NCBI RefSeq assembly: GCF_025628985.1
Contig: NZ_JAOTEM010000007.1
Location: 50,383 to 114,382 of the forward strand
Direction of reading: 5' to 3'
Length of the DNA stretch: 64,000 nucleotides
Origin: Chryseobacterium edaphi
Lineage (GTDB): Bacteria; Bacteroidota; Bacteroidia; Flavobacteriales; Weeksellaceae
In this document: piece after piece, positions 33,197 through 42,360 of the stretch
How positions within the stretch are numbered: position 1 is the first letter of the stretch
Layout of the letters: every line of letters starts with the position of its first letter
Position numbers and translations under genes: made by a program
The notes under the pieces: model-generated
The model's input: only the letters and a program-made list of their open reading frames with translations
What the model was told of the DNA's origin: nothing
Databases searched by the model: none

Positions 33197-36100
33197 ATGA
33201 TTCCTGTTCAGTTAATTATTGAAGGTTTGTATTCATATCAAGAGCGTCAAACAATTGATTTTAAAAGCCTTACAGAGGCTGGTTTATTCGGCATTTTCGG
33301 TTCAGTAGGTTCGGGAAAATCATCGATTTTGGAAGCAATTTCGTTTGCGCTTTACGGCGAAACCGAGCGTCTAAACAGGCAAGACAAACGTTCGTATAAT
33401 ATGATGAATTTAAAATCAAGCAAATCATATATTGAATTTGATTTTATCAATTTTGAAAATAAAAAATTTAGAATTACAAGAGAAGCAAAACGTAATTCAA
33501 AAAACTTCAGCGATGTTAAGCCCTCTTCAGTAGTTTTGTATGAAGATCAAAATAACAAATGGATTCCTTTAGATCATACTGATATAAAGAAAATAAATGG
33601 GAATTTGAGCTACGAAAATTTCAAGCGCACAATCATTATTCCGCAAGGTCAGTTCAAAGAATTCCTGGAACTTGGAGCAACTGAAAGAACGAATATGATG
33701 AAGGAGATTTTTAATCTTCAAAGATTTGATCTTCAGAATAATGTTTCGGTTCTAAGTGCTAAAAACAGATCAGAACTGGATCAATTGGAAGGTCAGTTGA
33801 AAGGTTTTGAAGAAGTAAACGAAGAACAGATTTCCAATCAAAAAGAAACTTTGCAGCTTGAAAATCAAAAACTTGAATTGATACAGATTCAGTTTAAGCA
33901 GATCGGAGAAAAATATCAGCAACTCAAAAATTTAAAAGAAGATTTTGAACTTTTAAAAAAGAAAAAAGAAGATTTCGAAAAACTTTCTGTTGAAAAAACT
34001 GAAATTGATATTTTAGATACACAAACTGAATTGTTTGATCAGGTTTTTCGCACTTTTAATCCTATAATTATTGAGAAAAATAAACTTCAAAAAGAAATTG
34101 AATCTCATCAAAAGGATAAAGAAAATCAGACTAAAATTTTGTTGGAAACTGAGGCTGAATTTAAATCTTTAACGGAAAAACTGTCAGCGATTTTACCCAA
34201 ATTTGCAGCTTTGGATCAGTCAAAAATTCAGGAAAACGATCTGAATTTAATTTTGCAAATGCTGAAGTTTTCTGATGAAATAGAAATTCTGAAGGACAGA
34301 ACCAAAAAAGGTTCGGAAAAAGTACAGGAAGTTGAAGCCAATAATAAACTGATTGAAAAGAAACTTACCGAACTTGCACAGGAAACAGAAGTTTTAAAGC
34401 CAAAAAAATTAGAATCCACTTTAATCATTAATGTCGGAAATTGGTTTTTAGAAAAGAAAAATCTGAGTGAATCTTTTCAAAAACAAACCGAAAAAACCGA
34501 TCAAAAAAAAGCCGAAATTGAAAAGATTTCAGCAGAATTAAAACCTTTTGAAATCAATATTGAAAGTTTTAAAAATGATTTTAAAACTCAAATTGATGCT
34601 TTAGAAATTCAGAAAAAAGAACTTACGGAAAAACAAAAACATCTGGAAGTTCAGCAAAAGTTATCACATTTTGCGAGTGAATTGCATGACGGAGAATCTT
34701 GTCCACTTTGTGGATCGTTGGAACATCCGAACGTTGTAGAATTTGATGATGTAAACTCTGAACTGAATGAATTGCAAAAACAAATTGAAAATCTTGAAAA
34801 TCAAAAGCAGGAAATTCAGAAAAAATCTTTAGAAATTGAGAAAATTCTAGATCGTCAGATTATTTTTGAAGAGCAATTGAAATTTGAAGAGGAAATTTTA
34901 AAACAAATTCAGATCAATGTTCAAAATCATACCCAGAACTTTATCTGGAAAGAATTTAATTCCGAAAATGAAACTGAATTTGAACAAAAACGTTTGCAGT
35001 CTTTTGAAATAGAAAAACAGATTGAGCAGATCAGTCAGAATTTTTCTCAGGAACAGAAAAATCTTGAAAAAGAGCGCGAAACCCTTGATTATTACAACAA
35101 AGCTTTGGAAAAATTCAGGTTGGATGAAGCGAAAAAAGCCGAACAGATAAAAACCAATGAATCAAATCTGAAAATTATGAATTGGAAAGATTATGAGGAA
35201 AAGGCGATTGTTGAAGTTGAAGAAAGCTACCAAAAACTCGCACAGTCAAATCTTGAAACAGAGCAGAATTATCAGAATTTAATAAAAAAAGAGAAAGAGC
35301 TTTCACCAAAACTTGCGGAACAAAAAACAATCGTCAGTCAACTCGAAAAAAGAATTTCAGAACTTGAAAAAGAAATTTCTGACAATGAAAATTTGATCAA
35401 GCAATCGTTAACCGAACAAAATTTTACAGATTTAATCGAAGTTCAGTCAATTTTATCACAGAAAATTGATATTCAAGAAACAAGAAATAAAATTCAGAAA
35501 TTCAGAATCGATTTTGAAACGCTGAAAAACGGAATTTCTGAACTCGAAACGAAACTGAAAGATTTTTCATTTGATGAAGAACAGTTTTCAGTAGTTGAAA
35601 TTCAGTTTAAAACGATTGAAAGTGAAGTGAAAATTGCTAATGATTCGGTTGTGAAAATCAGTTCAGAAATCGAAAGATTAGAGAAAGAATTTAAGAAAAA
35701 AGGAAATCTTTTAGTTGAATTATCCAAACTTCAGAAACGTGCAGACAATCTGAAAGTAATGACCAATCTCTTTAAAGGAGCCGGTTTTGTGCAATATGTT
35801 TCGTCAATTTATCTTCGTCAGTTGTGCGATCATGCAAATGTCCGTTTCCACAGAATGACCAGAAATCAGCTGAGTCTTCAACTCAATGAAAACAACGATT
35901 TTGAAATTGTAGATTATCTCAACGAAGGTAGAAGCCGAAGTGTAAAAACGTTGTCTGGCGGACAGGCTTTTCAGGTTTCTCTGAGTCTGGCTTTGGCTTT
36001 GGCAGAAAGTGTTCAGGCGAATGCAAAATCGGAAAAGAATTTCTTCTTTATCGATGAAGGTTTCGGAACTCAGGATCTGGAATCTGTGAATGTTGTTTTT

Positions 36101-36238
36101 GAGACTTTGATGAGCCTTCAAAAAGAAAACAGAATCGTAGGAATTATTTCGCACGTTGAAGAACTGAAAGAAAAAATTCCTGTGTCGCTCAATATTACGA
36201 AAGATGAGGAAAGAGGAAGTTTGATCGAAATATCTTAA
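33197..36238 (+). CDS. sbcC: Exonuclease ATPase subunit SbcC
   Basis: A 1013-residue SMC-like ATPase. Walker A is GSVGSGKS (35-42). Two long coiled-coil arms, very rich in Glu, Lys and Gln, meet at a zinc-hook C502-P-L-C505 (ESCPLCGSLEHP). The signature LSGGQ is at 919-923 and Walker B at FFFIDEGF (949-956). It opens and positions DNA ends for SbcD. The Q-loop region IIIPQGQFKEFL is also present. Length is normal. Confidence 0.96.
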   Translation: MIPVQLIIEGLYSYQERQTIDFKSLTEAGLFGIFGSVGSGKSSILEAISFALYGETERLNRQDKRSYNMMNLKSSKSYIEFDFINFENKKFRITREAKRNSKNFSDVKPSSVVLYEDQNNKWIPLDHTDIKKINGNLSYENFKRTIIIPQGQFKEFLELGATERTNMMKEIFNLQRFDLQNNVSVLSAKNRSELDQLEGQLKGFEEVNEEQISNQKETLQLENQKLELIQIQFKQIGEKYQQLKNLKEDFELLKKKKEDFEKLSVEKTEIDILDTQTELFDQVFRTFNPIIIEKNKLQKEIESHQKDKENQTKILLETEAEFKSLTEKLSAILPKFAALDQSKIQENDLNLILQMLKFSDEIEILKDRTKKGSEKVQEVEANNKLIEKKLTELAQETEVLKPKKLESTLIINVGNWFLEKKNLSESFQKQTEKTDQKKAEIEKISAELKPFEINIESFKNDFKTQIDALEIQKKELTEKQKHLEVQQKLSHFASELHDGESCPLCGSLEHPNVVEFDDVNSELNELQKQIENLENQKQEIQKKSLEIEKILDRQIIFEEQLKFEEEILKQIQINVQNHTQNFIWKEFNSENETEFEQKRLQSFEIEKQIEQISQNFSQEQKNLEKERETLDYYNKALEKFRLDEAKKAEQIKTNESNLKIMNWKDYEEKAIVEVEESYQKLAQSNLETEQNYQNLIKKEKELSPKLAEQKTIVSQLEKRISELEKEISDNENLIKQSLTEQNFTDLIEVQSILSQKIDIQETRNKIQKFRIDFETLKNGISELETKLKDFSFDEEQFSVVEIQFKTIESEVKIANDSVVKISSEIERLEKEFKKKGNLLVELSKLQKRADNLKVMTNLFKGAGFVQYVSSIYLRQLCDHANVRFHRMTRNQLSLQLNENNDFEIVDYLNEGRSRSVKTLSGGQAFQVSLSLALALAESVQANAKSEKNFFFIDEGFGTQDLESVNVVFETLMSLQKENRIVGIISHVEELKEKIPVSLNITKDEERGSLIEIS

Positions 36239-36279
36239 TTACGAAGCTTTTTATATACATTTGAATTTTAAAAATTATC

Positions 36280-36723
36280 ATGCAGAAATTACCAATTACA
36301 TTTTATCCGGGAAAAACTAAAAATATTTTTCTAATGTTGATCAGTTTAGGCTTTGTGATTTTAGGGATTAGTCTTTTAGATAAAAATATTTGGGTTGCTG
36401 TTTTAAACATTCTCTTTTTTGGAATGTGTTTTATTGTTTACGTCATTAATTTTATCCCGAATGCTACTTATTTGAAACTCAATGAAACAGGAATCGAGAT
36501 GAAAACGCTATTCAAAACCACTTTTATACCGTGGCAAGCGATAAAAAGTTTTGGTACCAGAAATATCGTTGTCATGAAAACGGTGACTTTTGAGCTTGAT
36601 GAAAATGTGATTGACGCCACAGTAAAATCGAAAACTGGAGCATTTCCCGATACTTATGGAATGTCTGCGAAAAATTTTGCGACATTAATGAATGAATATA
36701 AAAATCAAATCGTTAACTCTTAA
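36280..36723 (+). CDS. STM3941-like membrane protein
   Basis: A 147-residue protein. Two adjacent membrane helices (about 15-33 and 36-57) are followed by a beta-rich cytoplasmic part with YLKLNETGIEMKTLFKTTFI and IPWQAIKSFG, the pattern of small PH-like STM3941-family proteins. The function is unknown. It lies between sbcC and the LytS-type kinase gene, eight bases before the latter's GTG start, so it may be transcribed with the two-component genes. Confidence 0.7.
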   Translation: MQKLPITFYPGKTKNIFLMLISLGFVILGISLLDKNIWVAVLNILFFGMCFIVYVINFIPNATYLKLNETGIEMKTLFKTTFIPWQAIKSFGTRNIVVMKTVTFELDENVIDATVKSKTGAFPDTYGMSAKNFATLMNEYKNQIVNS

Positions 36724-36731
36724 TTTTTTAG

Positions 36732-37820
36732 GTGAAAAAACTTCTGCCCCATATCATCCTGATTCCGTTGCTTTTAACGATTCCGATTGTTTCGTCGCCG
36801 GATTTTGATGGTACTTTATCGGTTTTCAGGGTTTCACCTTTTCAGCGGGAATTCATCAGATTTGTACTCGTCATTATCTTTTTTTATTTAAATCTAAATC
36901 TTTTTCTCCCAAAGTTTTTCAGTAAAAAGAAATACACGATCTTTTCAGTTTGCGTGGCAGCAAGTTTTGCATTGATGGTATTTTTGCCTTATTATCTTTC
37001 TTCACAAAACTTATTTGCGTCAGAACCTTCAATGCAAATGAGACCTCCCGAAATGCGACCACCGAATGGAAATATGCCTTCTCCACCGATGGTAGGAAGA
37101 CCCCGTTTTGAAAATTTCGGTCCGAGAAATGACGGATCTTATTATCAGATGATTTTTTCTTCTGTGCTTCCGTTTTTATTTTCTTTTTTATCTTCATTAT
37201 TTATCTATCGGAACAACGAGAAAAAAGAGCTGGAAAGATTAAAGGCGAAAGCAGAATTGCTCAATTTAAAATATCAATTGCAGCCACATTTTTTATTTAA
37301 TATTCTCAATTCTATTTACTCATTAGCATTGTTAAAATCCGACGATGCGCCCAACGGAATTCTGAAACTTTCCAACGTGATGCGATATGTCGTGCAGGAA
37401 AGCAGCAAAGATTTTGTAGAATTGACTAAAGAAATTGATTACATCAAAGATTATATTGCATTGCAATTGGTAAGAACCGACAACAGTTTAGATTTTTCGT
37501 ACACGGAAATTGGTGATCTGAAGAATCTGAAAATTGCACCTTTTATTTTGGTTACGTTTGTTGAAAATGCTTTTAAATATGGCTTTAATGCTGAAGAAAA
37601 TTCAAAAATTGCAGTAAAATTGATTGTTCAGGAAAATGTTTTGAATTTTACTGTTTTCAATAATATTGTTAATACGAATATCTCCGACGAAAACAGTTTG
37701 AAAATTGGTTTAAGAAATACTTTCGAGCATTTAAATCAAATTTATCCTGAAAAACACACTGTGAAAATCAACGAAACTGAAAAGACTTATGAAGTAGATT
37801 TAACCATCAATTTAAGCTAA
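36732..37820 (+). CDS. LytS-type sensor histidine kinase
   Basis: A 362-residue protein with a GTG start. Membrane segments lie at about 7-21, 41-60, 69-88 and 139-158. Between the last two is a loop (92-136) rich in Met, Pro and Arg (MQMRPPEMRPPNGNMPSPPM), probably outside the membrane. The kinase core has the phosphoacceptor H186 in YQLQPHFLFNILNS and a HATPase part with ENAFKYGFN. It pairs with the LytTR regulator two bases downstream. The signal is unknown; the Met/Pro loop may be the sensing part (inference). Confidence 0.92.
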   Translation: MKKLLPHIILIPLLLTIPIVSSPDFDGTLSVFRVSPFQREFIRFVLVIIFFYLNLNLFLPKFFSKKKYTIFSVCVAASFALMVFLPYYLSSQNLFASEPSMQMRPPEMRPPNGNMPSPPMVGRPRFENFGPRNDGSYYQMIFSSVLPFLFSFLSSLFIYRNNEKKELERLKAKAELLNLKYQLQPHFLFNILNSIYSLALLKSDDAPNGILKLSNVMRYVVQESSKDFVELTKEIDYIKDYIALQLVRTDNSLDFSYTEIGDLKNLKIAPFILVTFVENAFKYGFNAEENSKIAVKLIVQENVLNFTVFNNIVNTNISDENSLKIGLRNTFEHLNQIYPEKHTVKINETEKTYEVDLTINLS

Positions 37821-37822
37821 AT

Positions 37823-38497
37823 ATGATAAGAGCCATTGCTTTGGATGACGAAATTCTTGCCCTGAAAATCATCGAGAATTATTCCGAAAAAATTGAAAAT
37901 TTAACGCTGGAAAAAATTTTCAACAAACAAAGTGATGCCCAAAAACACCTCAACAAATTTCCGGTCGATCTCATCTTTCTTGATATTGAAATGCCGACAA
38001 AAAACGGACTTGATTTTTATAAAAGCATTTCCCAAAACACAAAAGTGATCTTCACGACGGCTTACTCTGAATATGCAGTTGATGCTTTCAATGTGAATGC
38101 GGTTGATTATCTTCTGAAACCTTTTTCATTTGAAAGATTTAAAACTGCCGTTGAAAAAGTAAAAATGAATGACGAAAAAGATGAAGCAAAACATTTGTCG
38201 ATTCGTGCAGATTACAAGCTTCACAAGATCAATTTTAATGACATTCAGCTGATTGAAGGTTTGGACGATTACATTCAGATTCATTTAAAAGATTCTTCAA
38301 AAATCACCGCCCGTTCTTCGATGAAAAATATTATGGAAAAGCTTTCCGAGAAAGATTTTATCCGTGTTCACCGTTCTTATATTTTACCTGTGAAAGATAT
38401 AAAAACAATTGTCAATAGAAATATTCACGTTGGAGATTTTATTATTCCGATTGGGGAAACGTATAAGGATGATGTGATGAGGATTGTGAATGGATAA
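37823..38497 (+). CDS. LytTR response regulator
   Basis: A 224-residue protein. The receiver domain has D8-D9 and the phosphoacceptor D54 (LIFLDIEMP), with TAYSEYAVDAFNVNAVDYLLKP at its end. The C-terminal LytTR DNA-binding domain runs from about 125 (LSIRADYKLHKINFNDI) through FIRVHRSYILPVKDI. It forms an operon with the kinase. LytTR proteins bind short direct repeats; none was identified with confidence nearby. Confidence 0.95.
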   Translation: MIRAIALDDEILALKIIENYSEKIENLTLEKIFNKQSDAQKHLNKFPVDLIFLDIEMPTKNGLDFYKSISQNTKVIFTTAYSEYAVDAFNVNAVDYLLKPFSFERFKTAVEKVKMNDEKDEAKHLSIRADYKLHKINFNDIQLIEGLDDYIQIHLKDSSKITARSSMKNIMEKLSEKDFIRVHRSYILPVKDIKTIVNRNIHVGDFIIPIGETYKDDVMRIVNG

Positions 38498-38503
38498 TAT
38501 TAA

Positions 38504-38658
38504 TTTCTTTTGTCTTGAAACAAAAGAAACAAAAATTCAAGACTTGGAAACCTCTGCTAAAAATTAAAACCTAATCCTAAAATTCCCAAAACTCGCGCGA
38601 ATTAAAGATTGGTTTTTCTATTTAAGATTTGTCTCGCGCTTCAAACAGTGGGAATTTT
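38504..38658. repeat. Intergenic palindrome-rich sequence, likely dispersed repeat
   Basis: The 325-base gap before the dioxygenase gene begins with a hairpin TTTCTTTTGT (38504-38513) with ACAAAAGAAA (38520-38529). A second, larger inverted pair AAAATTCCCA (38579-38588) and TGGGAATTTT (38649-38658) encloses two copies of CTCGCGC. No ORF is present. The opening hairpin can act as the terminator of the LytS/LytTR operon. I recall similar sequences between genes of other flavobacteria, but this cannot be checked here. Confidence 0.5.
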
Positions 38659-38803
38659 TTTTTGCGGATTAAATTTCAATTTTCTTAACGCTTCAGTTTC
38701 CTAAGTCAGTACTTAATATCGTTAAGGTTTCTTAAAAAATCATTATTTACCGACACATTTTTTCAGTTTACCTCATAAATTTTCTGATCTCTTTATTTGA
38801 AAA

Positions 38804-38811
38804 TACCTTTG
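38804..38811 (+). promoter_or_regulatory. -7 box of the dioxygenase gene
   Basis: TACCTTTG, a TAnnTTTG match 11 bases before ATG 38823. It would give a short leader, or favour ATG 38832 as the start. Confidence 0.45.
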
Positions 38812-38822
38812 ACGTAAGAAAA

Positions 38823-39560
38823 ATGAAAGAGATGAAAACAATTGACAGAAAAGGCTTTTTGAAAAGTTTAGGTTTAGCAGGAGTAACTGCTTTAGCTGCA
38901 CCGGTTTTGATGCATTGTAGCAAGGATGATGAAGATTCTGCAGCGGCAGTTATCGACAATAGTATTTCTACCGCTTGTTCGGTGACCAATTCTGAAACTG
39001 AAGGCCCATTTCCAACGAAAACTCCATCAAGTTTGGTGCAGACCAATATTGTGAGCGACAGAACGGGAGTTCCCTTTACGATCGGGATTACAGTTCAGAA
39101 TACCAATGCAAATTGCGCGAATTTACAGGGCGCAATCGTAGACATTTGGCATTGCGACAAAGACGGAAATTACTCAGAATACGGAGGAACAGGAATGCAG
39201 TCTGCCAATTACACATCCGTTCATTTTTTGAGAGGAAGACAAACTACCGATGCCAATGGAAAAGTGAATTTTACCTCGGTTTTTCCGGGTTGGTACAATG
39301 GAAGAGCAACCCATATTCATGTACACGTTTACAATTCTTCGGGGCAATCACTTTTGGTGACACAGATTGCGTTTCCTGAAGGCAATGACAGCGCAGTCGT
39401 ACAAGTCGGCGCAAGTACAGGTTATAAAGGAATGAGCGGTTACACCTACAATTCGAATGATAATGTTTTCAGTGACGGAACCTCCAACGAAATGTCCAGT
39501 ATTTCAGGAAGCGTAAGCGGAGGTTTCGCTCTGACACACACGATAAAAGTTTCGGCTTGA
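38823..39560 (+). CDS. Intradiol ring-cleavage dioxygenase-like lipoprotein
   Basis: A 245-residue protein. The N-terminus (DRKGFLKSLGLAGVTALAAPVLMHC) looks like an export signal ending in a lipid-accepting Cys32; it resembles a Tat signal but with RK instead of RR. The catalytic fold of protocatechuate 3,4-dioxygenase is recognised from VDIWHCDKDGNYS and FPGWYNGRATHIHVHVY, giving the four iron ligands Y117, Y158, H164 and H166. Exported members of this family are common in Bacteroidota and their substrates are not known. The start may be ATG 38832. Confidence 0.88.
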   Translation: MKEMKTIDRKGFLKSLGLAGVTALAAPVLMHCSKDDEDSAAAVIDNSISTACSVTNSETEGPFPTKTPSSLVQTNIVSDRTGVPFTIGITVQNTNANCANLQGAIVDIWHCDKDGNYSEYGGTGMQSANYTSVHFLRGRQTTDANGKVNFTSVFPGWYNGRATHIHVHVYNSSGQSLLVTQIAFPEGNDSAVVQVGASTGYKGMSGYTYNSNDNVFSDGTSNEMSSISGSVSGGFALTHTIKVSA

Positions 39561-39663
39561 GTTTAAGTTTTTAGTCATTGATGAAGCGGTAAATGATCAT
39601 GAAATGATTTTGATGAAGATTGAAATTCATTTATCGCTTTTCTTTTTTTTAATTATTAAAATT

Positions 39664-40308
39664 ATGCTCGTACAGACTCCATCAAAGATTTTCAAGTCAG
39701 ATTTTGCAATCTGGAAAGAAGACAATTCCTGTATGATCAGGGAAATTTTTACAGAATGTGAAAATTCAAACCTGAAAAAAATTACTGAAATAGTTTTTGA
39801 TGAAGATGGAAACTACGATTTTCAATATGTAGCGAACTGCAACGTTCTGATTTTGGTCTTGTATGGTGAGATTTTAATTAATGATTTTAAAAAGAACATT
39901 TCTGCCCATCAGGTTTTCACCCTAAAATCGACAGAAACGGACGTTCTGACAATTAAAAATAACCTCGAAGGCGAAAAAGCAGACATTCTCATCATTGAGC
40001 TGACATCAAAAAAGCATGACAACTCTTTCAGAATCAAAGATCTGAATATTGATTTCAGAAATTCATTTATTCAGATTGCAGAAGATGTCGACTATCCGAA
40101 TTTTATTGGATTGTATGACGGCAGAAAAGAAGATAACTATGTTTTGTATCATCCTCAAAGATCGGTTTTCGGAATGGTAATTAACGGTGCTTTTGAATTT
40201 CAAAACAGGTTATTGGAAACCAGAGATGCAATTTTATTGAATCAAATAGACAGATTGGAATTTGAGGCTTTAAGTGAAAATGCTTTGCTCTTATTTTTAG
40301 AAGTCTGA
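39664..40308 (+). CDS. Cupin-like (pirin-related) protein
   Basis: A 214-residue protein starting at ATG 39664; upstream in-frame starts would add a hydrophobic stretch that looks non-coding. MLVQTPSKIFKSDFAIWKED resembles pirin/YhaK-type bicupins. Two beta-barrel halves are visible: NVLILVLYGEILINDF to DVLTIKNN, and SVFGMVINGAFEFQNRLLETRDAILLN. Metal-binding His residues of classic pirins are not obvious in the first half. It may be co-transcribed with the dioxygenase gene upstream and the short gene after it. Confidence 0.65.
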   Translation: MLVQTPSKIFKSDFAIWKEDNSCMIREIFTECENSNLKKITEIVFDEDGNYDFQYVANCNVLILVLYGEILINDFKKNISAHQVFTLKSTETDVLTIKNNLEGEKADILIIELTSKKHDNSFRIKDLNIDFRNSFIQIAEDVDYPNFIGLYDGRKEDNYVLYHPQRSVFGMVINGAFEFQNRLLETRDAILLNQIDRLEFEALSENALLLFLEV

Positions 40309-40318
40309 GAAAAATAAA

Positions 40319-40582
40319 GTGAAAAAAAATCATCCCAACGCTTTTCGGCAGGAAACTGTTTTTTCGATTGATTTGGAGGAAAAATCTGCGGTCAGCATCG
40401 AACTATTTGAAGCAGACGGGAAAAAACTATTTTCTGTTCTGAACCATCAGAATCTTTCGGCTGGGAAACAGGAAATAAAAATTTCCAGAAATCAATTGGA
40501 TTCCGGAATTTATACGGCAAAAATTACAATTGAAAACTCTAAAGGTGAGTTTATAGAAAATATAGAAGTTATAGTTCATTAA
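40319..40582 (+). CDS. Small protein resembling a type IX secretion tail domain
   Basis: An 87-residue protein with a GTG start ten bases after the cupin gene. The segment VSIELFEADGKKLFSVLNHQ, then LSAGKQEIKISRNQLDSGIY and TAKITIE, follows the beta-sandwich pattern of FlgD-Ig/Por-secretion-tail domains at the C-terminus of type IX cargo. There is no signal peptide and no cargo domain in front, so it stands alone. It is either a reduced domain with a new role or a relic. The family resemblance is by eye. Confidence 0.5.
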   Translation: MKKNHPNAFRQETVFSIDLEEKSAVSIELFEADGKKLFSVLNHQNLSAGKQEIKISRNQLDSGIYTAKITIENSKGEFIENIEVIVH

Positions 40583-40627
40583 TACAGTCTAGCAATAGAT
40601 TATTTTTTCATTATGTGTGTTTAGGAT

Positions 40628-40656
40628 CAGGGCAGAATGGAAGACTGCCCTGTTTC
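40628..40656 (+). terminator. Terminator after the dioxygenase-cupin group
   Basis: Stem CAGGGCAG (40628-40635) and CTGCCCTG (40645-40652), then TTTCTT. Confidence 0.8.
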
Positions 40657-40692
40657 TTAAAATGAAATTAAAATCTTTCACTAAAAATTAAT

Positions 40693-41193
40693 ATGAAAGC
40701 TAAAATAAAATTGGCATTTCGAATTGTGATCGACCAGAATTCTACGTTGCCTTGGGATAAATTCGTTTTTGAAGACTCTCATTTTGAATATAAAATTCAG
40801 CATCAGGTTTTTGATGATAAAGAAAATCCTGTGAAAAATTACTGGGAACTTTTAGCTAAAAATCCGAATGCAGAAAAGATTGCCTTTCTGTTGAGTTCGG
40901 CGGTTGTTAATTATGTTTCGCAACTCAACGGAGAAATCAAAAGTCTTCCTGACGTTTTAGGTAATACTTTTTTCCCGGTTGATACATTTAAACTTGATCT
41001 CATCAGCTCAAATATTGAAGATGCGGCAAAACACAAAATCGGTTTGACTTTTTTTACTCCCGAATTATTATTAATTGATATCATCGACAACAAATATCTT
41101 CTAAGCAAAGACACTGAAAGCGAAAACGGTTTTGAAACCTTCATGTTCGCTTTTCATCCGCAAGTCGGAATTTCTCATTATTTAATTTTGTGA
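40693..41193 (+). CDS. Hypothetical cytoplasmic protein
   Basis: A 166-residue protein with no signal peptide or recognised motif. It opens MKAKIKLAFRIVIDQNSTLP and contains AFLLSSAVVNYVSQLNGEIK and GLTFFTPELLLIDIIDNKYL, mixed alpha/beta in appearance. It stands alone between two strong terminators, so it is its own transcription unit. The function is unknown. Confidence 0.6.
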   Translation: MKAKIKLAFRIVIDQNSTLPWDKFVFEDSHFEYKIQHQVFDDKENPVKNYWELLAKNPNAEKIAFLLSSAVVNYVSQLNGEIKSLPDVLGNTFFPVDTFKLDLISSNIEDAAKHKIGLTFFTPELLLIDIIDNKYLLSKDTESENGFETFMFAFHPQVGISHYLIL

Positions 41194-41194
41194 A

Positions 41195-41232
41195 AAGCGC
41201 TCCGTTGAAATTCAACGGAGCGCTTATTTTTT
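41195..41232. terminator. Strong bidirectional terminator
   Basis: A 13-bp or longer stem (AAGCGCTCCGTTG, 41195-41207, with CAACGGAGCGCTT, 41213-41225), then ATTTTTTTA. It lies between convergent genes. Confidence 0.9.
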
Positions 41233-41237
41233 TATTT

Positions 41238-42257
41238 CTATCTCACTTTCGGAGCAACTTTTTCACCGAATAATTCGATTGATTTCATCATGATATCGTG
41301 ATTCGGATCTCCAACATCCATATGACCGACAAATCTTGTAATCCCGAAAATCTCTTTGATGTAATTGATTTTATCGGCAACCTCATCTGCATTTCCGATA
41401 AATAAAGCTCCGTCTTTTGCTCTTCCGCCTTCATACTGCATTTTTGTAAATGGAGCCCAACCTCTTGCACCTCCAATTCTATCCATCTGAGATTTATAAT
41501 TATTGAAATATCCGTCGATAACCTCTTTATCATCGCTGACAAACGTGTGTGAATGAATGGCAATCTGCATTTCAGATGCATCATGACCTGCTTTAAGGTA
41601 TTCCTGTTTGTAGAAATCAACCAAACTCTTAAACTGAATCGGCATTCCGCCAATGATGGCAACAACTAATGGCATTCCCAATTTGGCAGCACTCAAAAGT
41701 GATTGCGGAGTTCCGCCAACGGCTCTCCAGATCGGAAGTTTACCATTGTTTTTCGCTCTCGGATAAACAGTCTGGTTCTGCATCGGAGCACGAAGTTTTC
41801 CTGACCACGAAACGTTTTCTTCAGAATTAATTTTTAATAATAATTCTAATTTTTCATCAAAAAGCTCTTCGTAATCATTCAGAGAATATCCGTACAAAGG
41901 AAAAGATTCGATGAAGCTTCCACGTCCCACGAAAATCTCTGCTCTTCCATCGGAAATCAAATCTAATGTCGCAAAATCTTCATAGACTTTCACGGGTTCA
42001 GAAGAGCTCAGAACAGTTACTCCACTTGCTAATTTTATATTTTTTGTAATGCTTGCAGCAGCTGCCAAAACCATTTCGGGTGAAGAAACTGCATAATCGG
42101 GACGGTGATGTTCTCCCATCGCGAAGACATCAATTCCCACCTCGTCCATCAGTTTTACCTGGTCAAGAATTTCACGGATTTTTATTCCTGCATTTTTATA
42201 TTTTCCGGTTTTCTGGTCTAAAGCCAAATCGCCGAACATTCCTATTCCTATTTCCAT
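41238..42257 (-). CDS. LLM-class flavin-dependent oxidoreductase
   Basis: A 339-residue luciferase-like monooxygenase. MEIGIGMFGDLALDQ starts the TIM barrel. VDVFAMGEHHRPDYAVSSPE-type sequence (IDVFAMGEHH) and TKNIKLASGVTVLSS are family signatures, and EIFVGRGSF with PIWRAVGGTPQSL complete the flavin-binding pattern. These enzymes use reduced FMN to oxidise small organic substrates, and the substrate is unknown. It stands alone with its own -7 box. Confidence 0.9.
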   Translation of the reverse strand: MEIGIGMFGDLALDQKTGKYKNAGIKIREILDQVKLMDEVGIDVFAMGEHHRPDYAVSSPEMVLAAAASITKNIKLASGVTVLSSSEPVKVYEDFATLDLISDGRAEIFVGRGSFIESFPLYGYSLNDYEELFDEKLELLLKINSEENVSWSGKLRAPMQNQTVYPRAKNNGKLPIWRAVGGTPQSLLSAAKLGMPLVVAIIGGMPIQFKSLVDFYKQEYLKAGHDASEMQIAIHSHTFVSDDKEVIDGYFNNYKSQMDRIGGARGWAPFTKMQYEGGRAKDGALFIGNADEVADKINYIKEIFGITRFVGHMDVGDPNHDIMMKSIELFGEKVAPKVR

Positions 42258-42277
42258 ATTGTTGATTTTTATAACAA

Positions 42278-42285
42278 CAAAATTA
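42278..42285 (-). promoter_or_regulatory. -7 box of the LLM oxidoreductase gene
   Basis: Minus strand TAATTTTG, 20 bases upstream of the ATG. Confidence 0.45.
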
Positions 42286-42360
42286 GCTTAATGATTGTTT
42301 AAAAACATTGATGAATGATAAGAAAGAAATGATGTTTTAACAGGAAAAATTAACACTTAT

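Noticed and set aside
38823..38900. True twin-arginine signal on the dioxygenase
   Set aside because: The pair is RK rather than RR and a lipid-accepting Cys follows, so Tat export is possible but not shown.
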